From Cyclobacteriaceae bacterium (GTDB taxonomy: Bacteria; Bacteroidota; Bacteroidia; Cytophagales; Cyclobacteriaceae), in contig JANQSI010000010.1 in the NCBI GenBank assembly GCA_028284125.1, forward strand, positions 208,038 to 272,037: DNA of 64,000 bases, in the 5' to 3' direction. The translations under genes and the position numbers were made by a program. This document shows positions 24,476 to 32,638 of this stretch, piece by piece. The notes beneath the pieces are model-generated. The model made no database searches and was not told where the DNA came from. It worked only from the letters and a program-made list of their open reading frames with translations. The stretch's first letter is position 1; each line of letters begins with the position of its first letter.

Positions 24476-26647
24476 TTAATCACTACTACCGTCTTCAAGA
24501 TCAAGCAAGAAGGCATACTGCAGAGCGGTTGTTTTATAACGCTTGAAACGTCCGGAAGCTCCGCCATGACCCGCTTCCATATCTGTATCAAGGATCAAAA
24601 GCTTGTCGTCTGTTTTCTTATCTCTCAGTTTAGCGACCCATTTAGCAGGTTCCCAATATTGAACCTGGGAGTCAAACAATCCTGTAGTCACCAACATGTT
24701 TGGGTAATCCTGTTCTTTCACCTGATCATAAGGGGAATAGGAAAGCATGTATTCATACGATTCCAAGGTTTTTGGATTTCCCCATTCGTCAAATTCTCCG
24801 GTCGTTAATGGAATGGATTCATCCCACATGGTTGAGATAACATCAACAAATGGAACTGCTGCAATAATGCCGTTGTATAATTCAGGATTCATATTTACAA
24901 CCGCACCCATTAATAATCCTCCAGCACTTCCGCCTAGCGCGTACAAGTGTTCCGCTGAGGTGTATTTTTCTTCAATCAAAAACTTGGAGCAATCAACGAA
25001 ATCATTGAAGGTGTTCTTCTTCTTGAACATTTTCCCATCTTCGTACCACTGGCGTCCCATCATCGAGCCACCTCGAATGTGTGCGATGGCGAAGGCAAAT
25101 CCTCTATCAAGAAGACTTAGTCGATCGGAACGGAAGGAAGCATCAATCGTACTTCCATAAGAACCGTAAGCATATTGCAATAACGGACTGTTTCCATCTT
25201 TTTTGAAGCCTTTCTTGTAAACAATAGAAATGGGAACCTTAACTCCGTCACGCACAGTAGCCCAAACTCGCTCTGTTTGATAATCCTCTGGGTTATGTCC
25301 GCCAACTACTTCTTGCTGCTTCATCAACACTTTTTCTTTGGTCTCCATGTTGTAATCAAAAGTTGATCGGGGAGTTGTAAGAGAAGTGTATCCAAATCGG
25401 AGCGTCTTGGTATTGTATTCAGCATTGGTCGAAATGTATGCTGCATATGCAGGTTCGCCAAAATTTAAATAATGCTCACTACCATTTGATTGATCAATGA
25501 TCCTCAGATTGGTGAGCCCCTCTTTTCGCTCATCAATTACCATGTAGTTGTCAAATAGTTCGAGTCCTTCAATGAGAACATCTTCACGATGAGGAATAAC
25601 CTCTTTCCAGTTTTCCATATCGGTGGCGTTGACAGAAGTCTCCATCAAGCGGAAATTCTGTGCCTCCCAATTGGTCACGATGTAGAACTTATCGCCAAAA
25701 TGATCAATGTTGTATTCATGCTTGGTACCTCGTGGAGTGAATTGTTTGAACCCTGCATCAGGGTTGTCAGCATCGACGATTCGATAATCACTTACTAGTG
25801 TTGCCCAACTTCCGATGATGATGTATTTCTCTGATTTAGATTTGAATACCCAGTTATAGTAAGTGTCATCTTTTTCGTGATAAACTAATTTATCATTCGA
25901 GATGTCACTACCAAGTTTGTGGGTGAAGACTTTATCTGGAAGAAGTGTGATTTTGTGCTTTGTTCCGTAGAAAAAGGTCTTGTTATCATTTGCCCAAGCG
26001 GCTGCACCTGAAGTGTTTTCAATTCTATCTTGTAAGTACTCGCCCGTTTCCAGGTTCTTGAAACGCATGGTGTAAATTCTTCGGCTTAACGTATCTTCTC
26101 CGAAAGCTAAAATCTTGTTGTCAGGACTGACGCTTAAACCTGAAGTGGCGTAGTAGGCATATCCTTCTGCCAATTCGTTCACATTGATCATGATTTCCTC
26201 AGTGGCTTCCAGGGTTCCTTTTTTTCTGCAATGAATTGGATACTCACCGCCTTCTTCGTAACGAGAATAATACCAGTAGCCATTGGAAAAATAGGGGACA
26301 GATTCATCGTCTTTCTTAATTCGTCCCACCATTTCATCGTAAAGTTTTTGCTGAAGATCTTCCGTATGCGACATCACTTTTTTAGTGAAGTCATTTTCTT
26401 CATTCAAGTAATTCAGAACTTTTTGCGTGTGCTGGTCAGGCTCTTCCGCATTCTTTTGTTCATCGGTCAACCTCATCCAGAAATAAGGATCTACTCTGGT
26501 TTGTCCGTGTTCTGTGAGTAAAGTATCTGCTTTCTCTGCAACAGGTGCATCTGGTCTCATAGAAATTTCTTCTTTTTTTGTTTGGTTGGTACATGCAGCA
26601 GCAATGAAGATGCTTGCCCATACCACCAATAATTGTGACTTATTCAT
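24476..26647 (-). CDS. Prolyl oligopeptidase family (S9A, oligopeptidase B-like) lipoprotein
   Basis: The start at ATG 26647 gives a lipoprotein signal (MNKSQLLVVWASIFIAAAC); an in-frame ATG eight codons upstream adds only MAAAKSLI. The protein then has the N-terminal propeller (DPYFWMRLTDEQKN) and a C-terminal alpha/beta hydrolase domain. The nucleophile serine is in LGGSAGGLLMG (near residue 573), followed by AAVPFVDVISTMWDESIPLT and TGEFDEWGNP, as in oligopeptidase B. The His is in EAGHGGASGRF. It cleaves peptides of limited length, probably after basic residues as in the family. Anchoring in the envelope suggests nutrient peptide processing. Own terminator downstream. Confidence 0.93.
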   Translation of the reverse strand: MNKSQLLVVWASIFIAAACTNQTKKEEISMRPDAPVAEKADTLLTEHGQTRVDPYFWMRLTDEQKNAEEPDQHTQKVLNYLNEENDFTKKVMSHTEDLQQKLYDEMVGRIKKDDESVPYFSNGYWYYSRYEEGGEYPIHCRKKGTLEATEEIMINVNELAEGYAYYATSGLSVSPDNKILAFGEDTLSRRIYTMRFKNLETGEYLQDRIENTSGAAAWANDNKTFFYGTKHKITLLPDKVFTHKLGSDISNDKLVYHEKDDTYYNWVFKSKSEKYIIIGSWATLVSDYRIVDADNPDAGFKQFTPRGTKHEYNIDHFGDKFYIVTNWEAQNFRLMETSVNATDMENWKEVIPHREDVLIEGLELFDNYMVIDERKEGLTNLRIIDQSNGSEHYLNFGEPAYAAYISTNAEYNTKTLRFGYTSLTTPRSTFDYNMETKEKVLMKQQEVVGGHNPEDYQTERVWATVRDGVKVPISIVYKKGFKKDGNSPLLQYAYGSYGSTIDASFRSDRLSLLDRGFAFAIAHIRGGSMMGRQWYEDGKMFKKKNTFNDFVDCSKFLIEEKYTSAEHLYALGGSAGGLLMGAVVNMNPELYNGIIAAVPFVDVISTMWDESIPLTTGEFDEWGNPKTLESYEYMLSYSPYDQVKEQDYPNMLVTTGLFDSQVQYWEPAKWVAKLRDKKTDDKLLILDTDMEAGHGGASGRFKRYKTTALQYAFLLDLEDGSSD

Positions 26648-26833
26648 AATTAGTGATTTTGCGGCCGCCAAGTTCAGAATTCAGCACCTATTTTCCTAGC
26701 CGGATTGGATAATTGGTAAAAGAGTCCTTTTAACAATTGAAATATCGTGATGCAACCCAAAGGGCACAATCAGCATCATCATTTCGAGCCAAATAAATAA
26801 TTGATTTTTTCAAACCCAAAACCTCAAAGACCA

Positions 26834-27766
26834 ATGAAAATTAAATGGCTAATAATGTTATTGTTTCTTTCTGGAACAATTATGGCTCAATCTCAATCAA
26901 GAGGAATTGAACTCTACAACGATGGGAAACTAGATGAAGCACAAAGTTTTTTTTCTAAAGACCAATCAAGCGAAACCTCCATTTACTACCTGGGAAGAAT
27001 TGCTTTTGATAAGGAAGAATTCAGAAAAGCGGCAGACTACTTTGAAGAAGCAATAGAGATCAATCAGAAATCGGACTATTACACCTGGCTTGGAAACTCG
27101 CTGGGTAGCTATACCAATGAAGTGAATTTCTTTAGAAAAGGAATACTGGCTCCCAAAATCAAATCGGCCTATGAAAAAGCCGTTGAATTAGACGCTAGAA
27201 ACATTGATGCACATTGGGGGCTAATAGAGTATTACACCCAAGCACCAAGTGTTATGGGTGGAAGCTTTGAAAAGGCTGAAGAAACTGCCAATGCAATCAA
27301 AAAAGTAGATGTGTTGGAAGGACATAGCGCTCTTGCTACGGTTTATACTCGACAGGATGAACATGATAAAGCTGAGAAAGAGTACATCGCTGCAGCTGAA
27401 CTCGACAAAAGTAGACTACTGAACCTTGGATTCTATTACCAAAGGCGTGAAGCTTATGACAAGGCCTTTTCTGCTTTTGAATCAGCCTATGAAAATGATG
27501 AAGATAATCTAGGTGCTTTGTATCAAATTGGACGCACCAGTGCTCTTTCCGGTAAAAAGACTGAAAAAGGTATTAGTAGTCTTCAAAAGTACCTTGCAAT
27601 AGAATGGAAAAAGGGAACACCTTCTCATGCTGGCGCTTTGATGCGATTGGGTATGATCTATGAAAAGACCGGGGACAAGTCTAAGGCCATTTCGCATTAT
27701 GAAAAATCACTAGCGAAAGACCCGGAAATGGAGGAAGCTAAGAAAGGCTTAAACAGATTGAAATAA
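26834..27766 (+). CDS. Secreted TPR protein
   Basis: The start at ATG 26834 (MKIKWLIMLLFLSGTIMAQ) gives a proper signal peptide; the frame runs back to 26801 with no better start. The mature protein is a TPR solenoid of about six repeats, for example AADYFEEAIEINQKSDYYTW, KAEKEYIAAAELDKSRLLNL and RLGMIYEKTGDKSKAISHYE. TPR proteins of this kind are periplasmic scaffolds. It is 32 bases upstream of the SigZ-like gene on the same strand, so the two may be co-transcribed. Confidence 0.85.
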   Translation: MKIKWLIMLLFLSGTIMAQSQSRGIELYNDGKLDEAQSFFSKDQSSETSIYYLGRIAFDKEEFRKAADYFEEAIEINQKSDYYTWLGNSLGSYTNEVNFFRKGILAPKIKSAYEKAVELDARNIDAHWGLIEYYTQAPSVMGGSFEKAEETANAIKKVDVLEGHSALATVYTRQDEHDKAEKEYIAAAELDKSRLLNLGFYYQRREAYDKAFSAFESAYENDEDNLGALYQIGRTSALSGKKTEKGISSLQKYLAIEWKKGTPSHAGALMRLGMIYEKTGDKSKAISHYEKSLAKDPEMEEAKKGLNRLK

Positions 27767-27798
27767 CCATTTTCTCGGATTTCCGTCTGTTAGGGATC

Positions 27799-28305
27799 AT
27801 GGAAGAATTGAGAAAAAAGGTGACTCGCTTTTTAAGGTCAAGGGTGAACGATGAACATCTTGTCAAGGACCTTGTACAGGATACGATGTTGAAATTACTA
27901 ACCAAGGGCAACACCGTTGATATCCGGAGCAGGGAAGCGTGGGCAATCCAAATTGCCAAAAATTCCCTGATTGATCATTATCGAAAGGCGAATAAGAACC
28001 TTCCTGAAAATTTTAACTCCATCGGGAATTATAACTACCTGACAGATGAAATATTGACTTGTCAAAAGCAGTTTATTGATGAGCTGGACCCTGAATCAAA
28101 GTATCTGATCAACGAGGTTGACATCAAGGGAAAAAGGCAAAAAGATGTGGCCTCAGTTATGGGTATAACTTATACCAGTTTACGTTCAAAGGTTCAGCGG
28201 GCAAGGAAGAAGATAAAGCAACGATTTGACGAAACATGTGAATTTGAATATGATGCTGCCGGAAGTATTGTCTGCTGTTGGGAGAAAACCTGTAGCTCCA
28301 AATAA
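27799..28305 (+). CDS. sigZ: SigZ-like ECF sigma factor with Cys-rich C-terminal tail
   Basis: A 168-residue sigma-70 family protein. Region 2: LVKDLVQDTMLKLLTKGNTV, then SREAWAIQIAKNSLIDHYRK. Region 4: LINEVDIKGKRQKDVASVMG, then TSLRSKVQRARKKIKQRF. After region 4 comes a short tail TCEFEYDAAGSIVCCWEKTC carrying four cysteines, a feature of the SigZ group and suited to metal or thiol sensing. No classical anti-sigma gene follows; the next gene encodes a secreted Cys-rich protein. The tail may therefore act as the sensor in place of an anti-sigma factor. The sigma call is firm, the sensing idea is inference. Confidence 0.88.
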   Translation: MEELRKKVTRFLRSRVNDEHLVKDLVQDTMLKLLTKGNTVDIRSREAWAIQIAKNSLIDHYRKANKNLPENFNSIGNYNYLTDEILTCQKQFIDELDPESKYLINEVDIKGKRQKDVASVMGITYTSLRSKVQRARKKIKQRFDETCEFEYDAAGSIVCCWEKTCSSK

Positions 28306-28356
28306 TTTTGCATCATTTTTTGGTTTGATCGTCTTCTAGTAAAAAGACAAATTACT

Positions 28357-28737
28357 ATGAAACGATTGTTAGTGCCAATTCTCTTTTTATTCATTCTTGA
28401 CGTAAATGCACAGGACTCACAGGATGCCAAGCCAGATTGTAAGCCAAAATCTTGTAGCATAAAAGAGAAGAAATCTTGCGGTCCAACAAATACCAAGTTA
28501 GGAGAGGCAAAGGTGATCTTCGAATTGCGAAATGATATGCAGGAGTTGAAAGATGAACTAGGATTATTTGGAAAAATAGTTGCAGGGATGTCGGATGAAG
28601 AGAGCCTAACAATTCTGGTAAGTGAGATGAAGCAAATCACACAGGCGAAGGGAGAAGAATTTCCTGAATTAAGGGATTCGAAAGCGGGTAAGGTGGCAGA
28701 TCTGCGGAAAATTCTTAAGAAGGTAAGTAGGAAATAA
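28357..28737 (+). CDS. Small secreted Cys-rich protein next to sigZ
   Basis: A 126-residue protein with a signal peptide (MKRLLVPILFLFILDVNAQ). It has a short Cys-rich segment (Cys28, Cys33 and Cys41 in DCKPKSCSIKEKKSCGPTNT), then a helical, charged region (EAKVIFELRNDMQELKDELG) and a Lys-rich end. The cysteines could bind metal or take part in disulfide exchange. Location 51 bases after the sigma gene suggests a shared transcript. Family not named; function unknown. Confidence 0.75.
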   Translation: MKRLLVPILFLFILDVNAQDSQDAKPDCKPKSCSIKEKKSCGPTNTKLGEAKVIFELRNDMQELKDELGLFGKIVAGMSDEESLTILVSEMKQITQAKGEEFPELRDSKAGKVADLRKILKKVSRK

Positions 28738-28748
28738 ATCGGGTCGAG

Positions 28749-29768
28749 TTGAAAAGGTCTCTGATAAGCGTCTTTATAGGCGCTTCTTTTTTGATTTTGG
28801 CAACATCCGGAGTTTATGCTTTCTTTTCCGGATACAGCTCGATCAATGTTTTTCTTCACGTACTATTTGGCTGGCTCTTTTTGTTTGGAGCTGTTTTCCA
28901 CCTACGAAATAACATATCAACCTTGTTTCGATATTTTCGAAAGTTAGATGCAAGGATCTTAGCAGTTGTTTTTTTGGTATTGGTTTTTGGCGTTTTTGCT
29001 GGTATTACACCAATCCAACGCCTACAATCCTGGTATCAGACGCACAAAATAGATTTACCAAGAGAACAATCGAACGAGTATACCATTTACGATTTTTCTA
29101 CAGACTTTGAGCAGGGAATTGAATTGGAAGTACTCGCAGGTGAACATTTTTGGTTTCCCCAGATGAGCATATGGATTGAAGATACGTTAGGAAATTATGT
29201 GGAAACAATAATGGTGACATACTCAACGTCAAAAGGAGTATTCTACGGGGGAAGAACCAAGGACAATTTCAAGTTGTTGGATAAGCAGTCGAATGATGAA
29301 CTACAAAAAATAAGGGTTGATGCTTTGCCTTATTGGTCACATAAGAGGGGAGTTAAATATGAAGATGGCTATTTTTCGCCCCCTCCTGATCAACCAATGC
29401 CAGACGGAATAACTGGAGCGACACCCCAGGGAAATTTCAAATTTCTTTCTAAGAGAAATCCTCTGGAAAAATTCCGTGTACTGCTCGAGGTTAATGTTGC
29501 GTTTGATGAAAATGAATATTTCTCTGAGTTCGACTTTCCAGATGACGAAAAATACCACAGTGGAGCCGGCTTATTAGGTCAACCTTCACTGATATATAGT
29601 ACGACTGTGTCTCAATTTGATGATAAGAAATATTACCTTATGGATTTGATTGGACACGGACATCATTCTGGTCAATCCGGAGAACTCTTTGGGGAAATAA
29701 GCAGAATAACTACAGCAAAAAATATCCTCGAGCGGGTAATCGTCCAATTAAAAAATTCAACTATTTAA
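28749..29768 (+). CDS. Membrane protein with cytochrome-b-like N-terminus and exported C-terminal domain
   Basis: The only sensible start is TTG 28749, 11 bases after the previous stop. Three membrane helices lie in the first 90 residues. His37 (INVFLHVLFGWLF) and His51 (FGAVFHLRNN) are 14 residues apart, reminiscent of DUF4405-like heme or quinone proteins. Residues about 100-339 form an exported beta-rich domain (YDFSTDFEQGIELEVLAGEH, then FWFPQMSIWIED) ending near GHGHHSGQSGELFGEI, with a possible metal site. It completes the sigZ group. It overlaps the convergent dehydrogenase gene by eight bases. Function unknown; a redox or metal role is inferred. Confidence 0.7.
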   Translation: MKRSLISVFIGASFLILATSGVYAFFSGYSSINVFLHVLFGWLFLFGAVFHLRNNISTLFRYFRKLDARILAVVFLVLVFGVFAGITPIQRLQSWYQTHKIDLPREQSNEYTIYDFSTDFEQGIELEVLAGEHFWFPQMSIWIEDTLGNYVETIMVTYSTSKGVFYGGRTKDNFKLLDKQSNDELQKIRVDALPYWSHKRGVKYEDGYFSPPPDQPMPDGITGATPQGNFKFLSKRNPLEKFRVLLEVNVAFDENEYFSEFDFPDDEKYHSGAGLLGQPSLIYSTTVSQFDDKKYYLMDLIGHGHHSGQSGELFGEISRITTAKNILERVIVQLKNSTI

Positions 29769-30648
29769 ACATGTCGCTCACCACCAAATCTTTCGATCCT
29801 TTGGTGTATTTATAAAACCCTTCTCCTGTTTTTGCTCCAAGATATCCGGCAGTAACCATATTAACCAATAGAGGACAAGGCGCGTACTTTGGATTCCCAA
29901 AGCCATCGTAGAGAACATTCATAATAGAAAGACAAACGTCCAGCCCAATAAAATCTGCCAGTTGAAGCGGACCCATCGGGTGGGCCATCCCCAATTTCAT
30001 TACTGTGTCGATCTCTTCAACACCGGCTACTCCTTCATGAAGGGTAATGATCGCTTCATTGATCATTGGCATCAAAATTCGATTGGCGACAAACCCTGGA
30101 TAGTCATTGACTTCTACAGGAACCTTATTTAGGTTCTTGCTCATTTCCATGATTGAGTTGGTCGTCTCGTCAGACGTAGCGTAACCTCTGATCACCTCGA
30201 TCAATTTCATCACGGGAACCGGATTCATGAAATGCATTCCAATCACTTTATCTGGTCGATTAGTTGCGGCTGCAATTTTTGTAATGGAGATGGAAGAAGT
30301 ATTTGTCGACAGGATAGCAGATTCAGGAGCATGGGCATCCATGGTCTCGAAAATCTTTTTCTTGATATCGAAATTTTCTGTTGCGGCTTCAACAACCAAA
30401 TCTGCTGATTTTACTCCTTCTTCAGTAGAAGTGAAGGTTGTTATGTTTCCCAATGCAGCTGTCTTATCATCTTCTGAGATCAACTCTTTTTGGACTTGTC
30501 GATCCAGGTTTTTGCCAATGGTAGCAAGTGCTCGCTCTAAAGCCTCGTCTGAGATATCTATCAATGATACCTTGTAACCATTTTGTGTAAATACGTGCGC
30601 AATACCATTTCCCATAGTACCGCTTCCAATGACTGAGATGTTTTTCAT
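29761..30648 (-). CDS. hbd: 3-hydroxyacyl-CoA (3-hydroxybutyryl-CoA) dehydrogenase
   Basis: A 295-residue stand-alone dehydrogenase oxidising L-3-hydroxyacyl-CoA with NAD+. The Rossmann motif is ISVIGSGTMGNGIAHVFTQN. The catalytic region is STNTSSISITKIAAATNRPD followed by IGMHFMNPVPVMKLIEVIRG with the catalytic His in MHFMNP, then EVNDYPGFVANRILMPMINE and GMAHPMGPLQLADFIGLDVC. Length is usual for the Hbd/PaaH type. No thiolase or acyl-CoA gene is nearby, so the pathway (beta-oxidation or aromatic degradation) is open. Confidence 0.95.
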   Translation of the reverse strand: MKNISVIGSGTMGNGIAHVFTQNGYKVSLIDISDEALERALATIGKNLDRQVQKELISEDDKTAALGNITTFTSTEEGVKSADLVVEAATENFDIKKKIFETMDAHAPESAILSTNTSSISITKIAAATNRPDKVIGMHFMNPVPVMKLIEVIRGYATSDETTNSIMEMSKNLNKVPVEVNDYPGFVANRILMPMINEAIITLHEGVAGVEEIDTVMKLGMAHPMGPLQLADFIGLDVCLSIMNVLYDGFGNPKYAPCPLLVNMVTAGYLGAKTGEGFYKYTKGSKDLVVSDMFK

Positions 30649-30675
30649 TTAGTTTAAGTCTGTTAAAGCCAGTTC

Positions 30676-30740
30676 CCTCATTTAGTCACCCTTTCCTCAT
30701 TTAGTCACCCTGAACTTGTTTCAGGGTCTTAAGTTCAGAA
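30676..30740. repeat. REP-like intergenic element
   Basis: A 17-base unit, CCTCATTTAGTCACCCT, occurs twice (30676-30692 and 30695-30711). The second runs into a hairpin CCCTGAA / TTCAGGG (30708-30726) and then TTCAGAATGAC. The pattern of GTCACCCTGAACTTG plus hairpin plus TTCAGAATGAC is a dispersed type of intergenic repeat in Bacteroidota. It separates the aldolase from the dehydrogenase gene. Confidence 0.6.
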
Positions 30741-30765
30741 TGACTTGATCAGGAATAAATAGTTC

Positions 30766-31830
30766 TTAAGCGTTTCTGTTGACGCAATTCAGATCTTCGA
30801 ATGCTACTTTCAATCGGTCAACGAAAGATTTTTCTGCCTCCCTGATCCAAACTCTTGGATCGTAGAATTTTTTGTTGGGTTTATCTTCTCCTTCTGGATT
30901 TCCGATTTGACCTTGTAGGTAATCTTGTTTTTCGTTGTAATACCCCTTAATTCCATCCCAATAGGCCCATTGCATATCAGTATCGATATTCATTTTAATA
31001 GCTCCGTAGGAGATAGCCTCTCTAATCTCTTCTCTGGATGATCCTGAACCACCGTGAAATACAAAGTTCACTGGATTATGCCCAGTACTGTGTTTCTCTT
31101 CGATGTGGTCCTGAGAATTCTTAAGGATGATAGGAGTCAATTTCACGTTTCCTGGCTTGTAAACACCGTGGACATTACCAAAAGCTGCCGCAATCGTGAA
31201 ATTGTCGCTCACCTCTTTCAACTTTTCGTATGCATAGGCAACTTCGTCTGGTTGAGTGTACAGCATCGAATTATCTACATCTGTGTTATCTACACCGTCT
31301 TCTTCACCACCGGTAACACCAAGCTCTATTTCCAGCGTCATTCCCATTTTGGACATTCGCTTGAAGTATTCAACACACGTACCAATGTTATCCTCGATCG
31401 GCTCCTCCGATAGATCCAGCATATGAGAAGAATAAAGCGATTGACCCGTTTGTTCAAAATGCTTTTCGTTGGCATCTAATAGTCCGTCGATCCATGGTAG
31501 TAATTTTCTGGCTGCATGATCTGTGTGAAGGATAACCGTGACTCCATAAGCCTCAGCCATGTGATGTACGTGGTAGGCTCCAGATACACCACCTGCAATT
31601 GCTGCTTTTTGGTCTTCATTGGAAAGTCCTTTTCCAGCGAAAAAAGCAGCTCCACCGTTGGAATATTGGATCATTACTGGAGAATTCAGCGCTTTTGCAG
31701 TTTCCATTACTGCATTGACTGTGCTTGAACTGGTCACATTTACTGCCGGAAGAGCAAAACTGTTCTCGTTCGCGTAATTAAGAAGGTCGGTAACTTCTTG
31801 ACCTGTGAGTACTCCAGGTTTGAATTTCAT
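30766..31830 (-). CDS. fbaA: Class II fructose-bisphosphate aldolase
   Basis: Zinc aldolase of glycolysis and gluconeogenesis, E. coli FbaA type, 354 residues from ATG 31830 (MKFKPGVLTGQEVTDLLNYA). A longer frame reaches back to 31884, but a good -7 box (31870-31877) lies within it, which supports the shorter start. Metal and substrate motifs seen: VILHTDHAARKLLPW, EIELGVTGGEEDGVDN, AAFGNVHGVYKPG, VFHGGSGSSREEIREAISYG and KMNIDTDMQWAYW. No other glycolytic gene is adjacent. Confidence 0.96.
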   Translation of the reverse strand: MKFKPGVLTGQEVTDLLNYANENSFALPAVNVTSSSTVNAVMETAKALNSPVMIQYSNGGAAFFAGKGLSNEDQKAAIAGGVSGAYHVHHMAEAYGVTVILHTDHAARKLLPWIDGLLDANEKHFEQTGQSLYSSHMLDLSEEPIEDNIGTCVEYFKRMSKMGMTLEIELGVTGGEEDGVDNTDVDNSMLYTQPDEVAYAYEKLKEVSDNFTIAAAFGNVHGVYKPGNVKLTPIILKNSQDHIEEKHSTGHNPVNFVFHGGSGSSREEIREAISYGAIKMNIDTDMQWAYWDGIKGYYNEKQDYLQGQIGNPEGEDKPNKKFYDPRVWIREAEKSFVDRLKVAFEDLNCVNRNA

Positions 31831-31869
31831 AAGATGTAATTTGTTGTTATTTGACAGAAAATTATTCCG

Positions 31870-31877
31870 CAAATATA
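31870..31877 (-). promoter_or_regulatory. Candidate -7 box of the fbaA promoter
   Basis: On the minus strand it reads TATATTTG, a perfect TAnnTTTG. Transcription would begin about 30 bases before ATG 31830. No clear TTG -33 element is found at the expected spacing. Confidence 0.45.
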
Positions 31878-31910
31878 GTGGCAAGAGATGCGAAAGAAAA
31901 TGTGATTAGT

Positions 31911-32057
31911 CTAATCTCCAAGAGTGGTCTCAAGAAGAGCTGGTTGGACAGCTACAGTATTGGAATCAACCACTTTTGAATCCTTTTCTCCTTCAGATGC
32001 AGCATAGGCGAGGAGAGCGATTAGGTATAGAAATTTGATTAGGATTTTCAATTTCAT
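31911..32057 (-). CDS. Putative 48-residue secreted peptide
   Basis: A short frame starting ATG 32057. The first 20 residues (MKLKILIKFLYLIALLAYAA) form a signal peptide, followed by a small polar remainder (SEGEKDSKVVDSNTVAVQPA and LLETTLGD). The region sits between the aldolase and the DUF6249 gene and is otherwise empty. The signal-like start argues that it is real; no family is recognised and it has no visible strong ribosome-binding site. Confidence 0.45.
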   Translation of the reverse strand: MKLKILIKFLYLIALLAYAASEGEKDSKVVDSNTVAVQPALLETTLGD

Positions 32058-32113
32058 GAGTCATAAGACACCCTAAAGGTGTCAAAGGTTTAAATCCTAA
32101 TTGAACTTTTTTA

Positions 32114-32165
32114 AAAAAATGGCGCAAGAATCTGTCCTTTAAGCTTTTGACCTTGCGCCCTTTTT
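32114..32165 (-). terminator. Terminator after the DUF6249 gene
   Basis: Stem GGCGCAAG (32121-32128) with CTTGCGCC (32152-32159), a 23-base loop, and on the minus strand seven T after the stem. It begins right after the DUF6249 stop codon. Confidence 0.75.
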
Positions 32166-32498
32166 TCAAGCGTTTTCGTCGTTCTTAACAATGAAATAGT
32201 ATAGCAAGAAACCGATTGCAATACATACAGCTTCGATTCCATAAGGCATAGCTTCATCACCATCAAGTCTCATGTAATCAATGATAATAAGGCCGATACC
32301 GGCAAACAAAACGATAAGACCCCATTTTAGCGCATTTTGCTTGGAAGTCATTGATCTAAATATGTTAGCAGTTTCTTCGTTTACCATGTCTTTTTCAATT
32401 AGTCGTTTTTTGAGAGAATAATTTGTTAAGGTTGATACAAATAGAATCAGTGATCCGAAAACGGATATAATTGCTACTATGGGTATTAAATCATCCAT
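32166..32498 (-). CDS. DUF6249-like small membrane protein
   Basis: A 110-residue protein with three hydrophobic helices (about 4-24, 57-76, 87-104) and a charged middle (LKKRLIEKDMVNEETANIFR). Proteins of this kind are usual divergent neighbours of ECF sigma genes in Bacteroidota, and here it faces one across a 140-base gap holding matching promoter-like boxes. That suggests it belongs to the sigma regulon. Molecular role unknown. Confidence 0.75.
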   Translation of the reverse strand: MDDLIPIVAIISVFGSLILFVSTLTNYSLKKRLIEKDMVNEETANIFRSMTSKQNALKWGLIVLFAGIGLIIIDYMRLDGDEAMPYGIEAVCIAIGFLLYYFIVKNDENA

Positions 32499-32533
32499 GA
32501 TACATTTTTAGTTTCATTTAACATTATTTGGAA

Positions 32534-32635
32534 CGTCTGACAGTAATGTTCCAGCAAAAGGTTGCAAGGATTCAAGAATAAAAAAATTAAATTGTAGTAG
32601 TGCAACATAAGGTCGCCCAGGATTGACTAATAGAC
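32534..32635. promoter_or_regulatory. Divergent candidate ECF-type promoters
   Basis: TGCAAC occurs once on each strand, pointing outward: minus strand at 32566-32561 and plus strand at 32601-32606. Each is followed after 18-19 bases by a GAC/GTC-containing box (plus GACTAATAGAC, minus GTCAGACG). The sites are placed to drive the sigma gene and the DUF6249 gene. Such TGCAAC-spacer-GTC promoters fit ECF-type recognition and autoregulation. Confidence 0.5.
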
Positions 32636-32638
32636 AAC

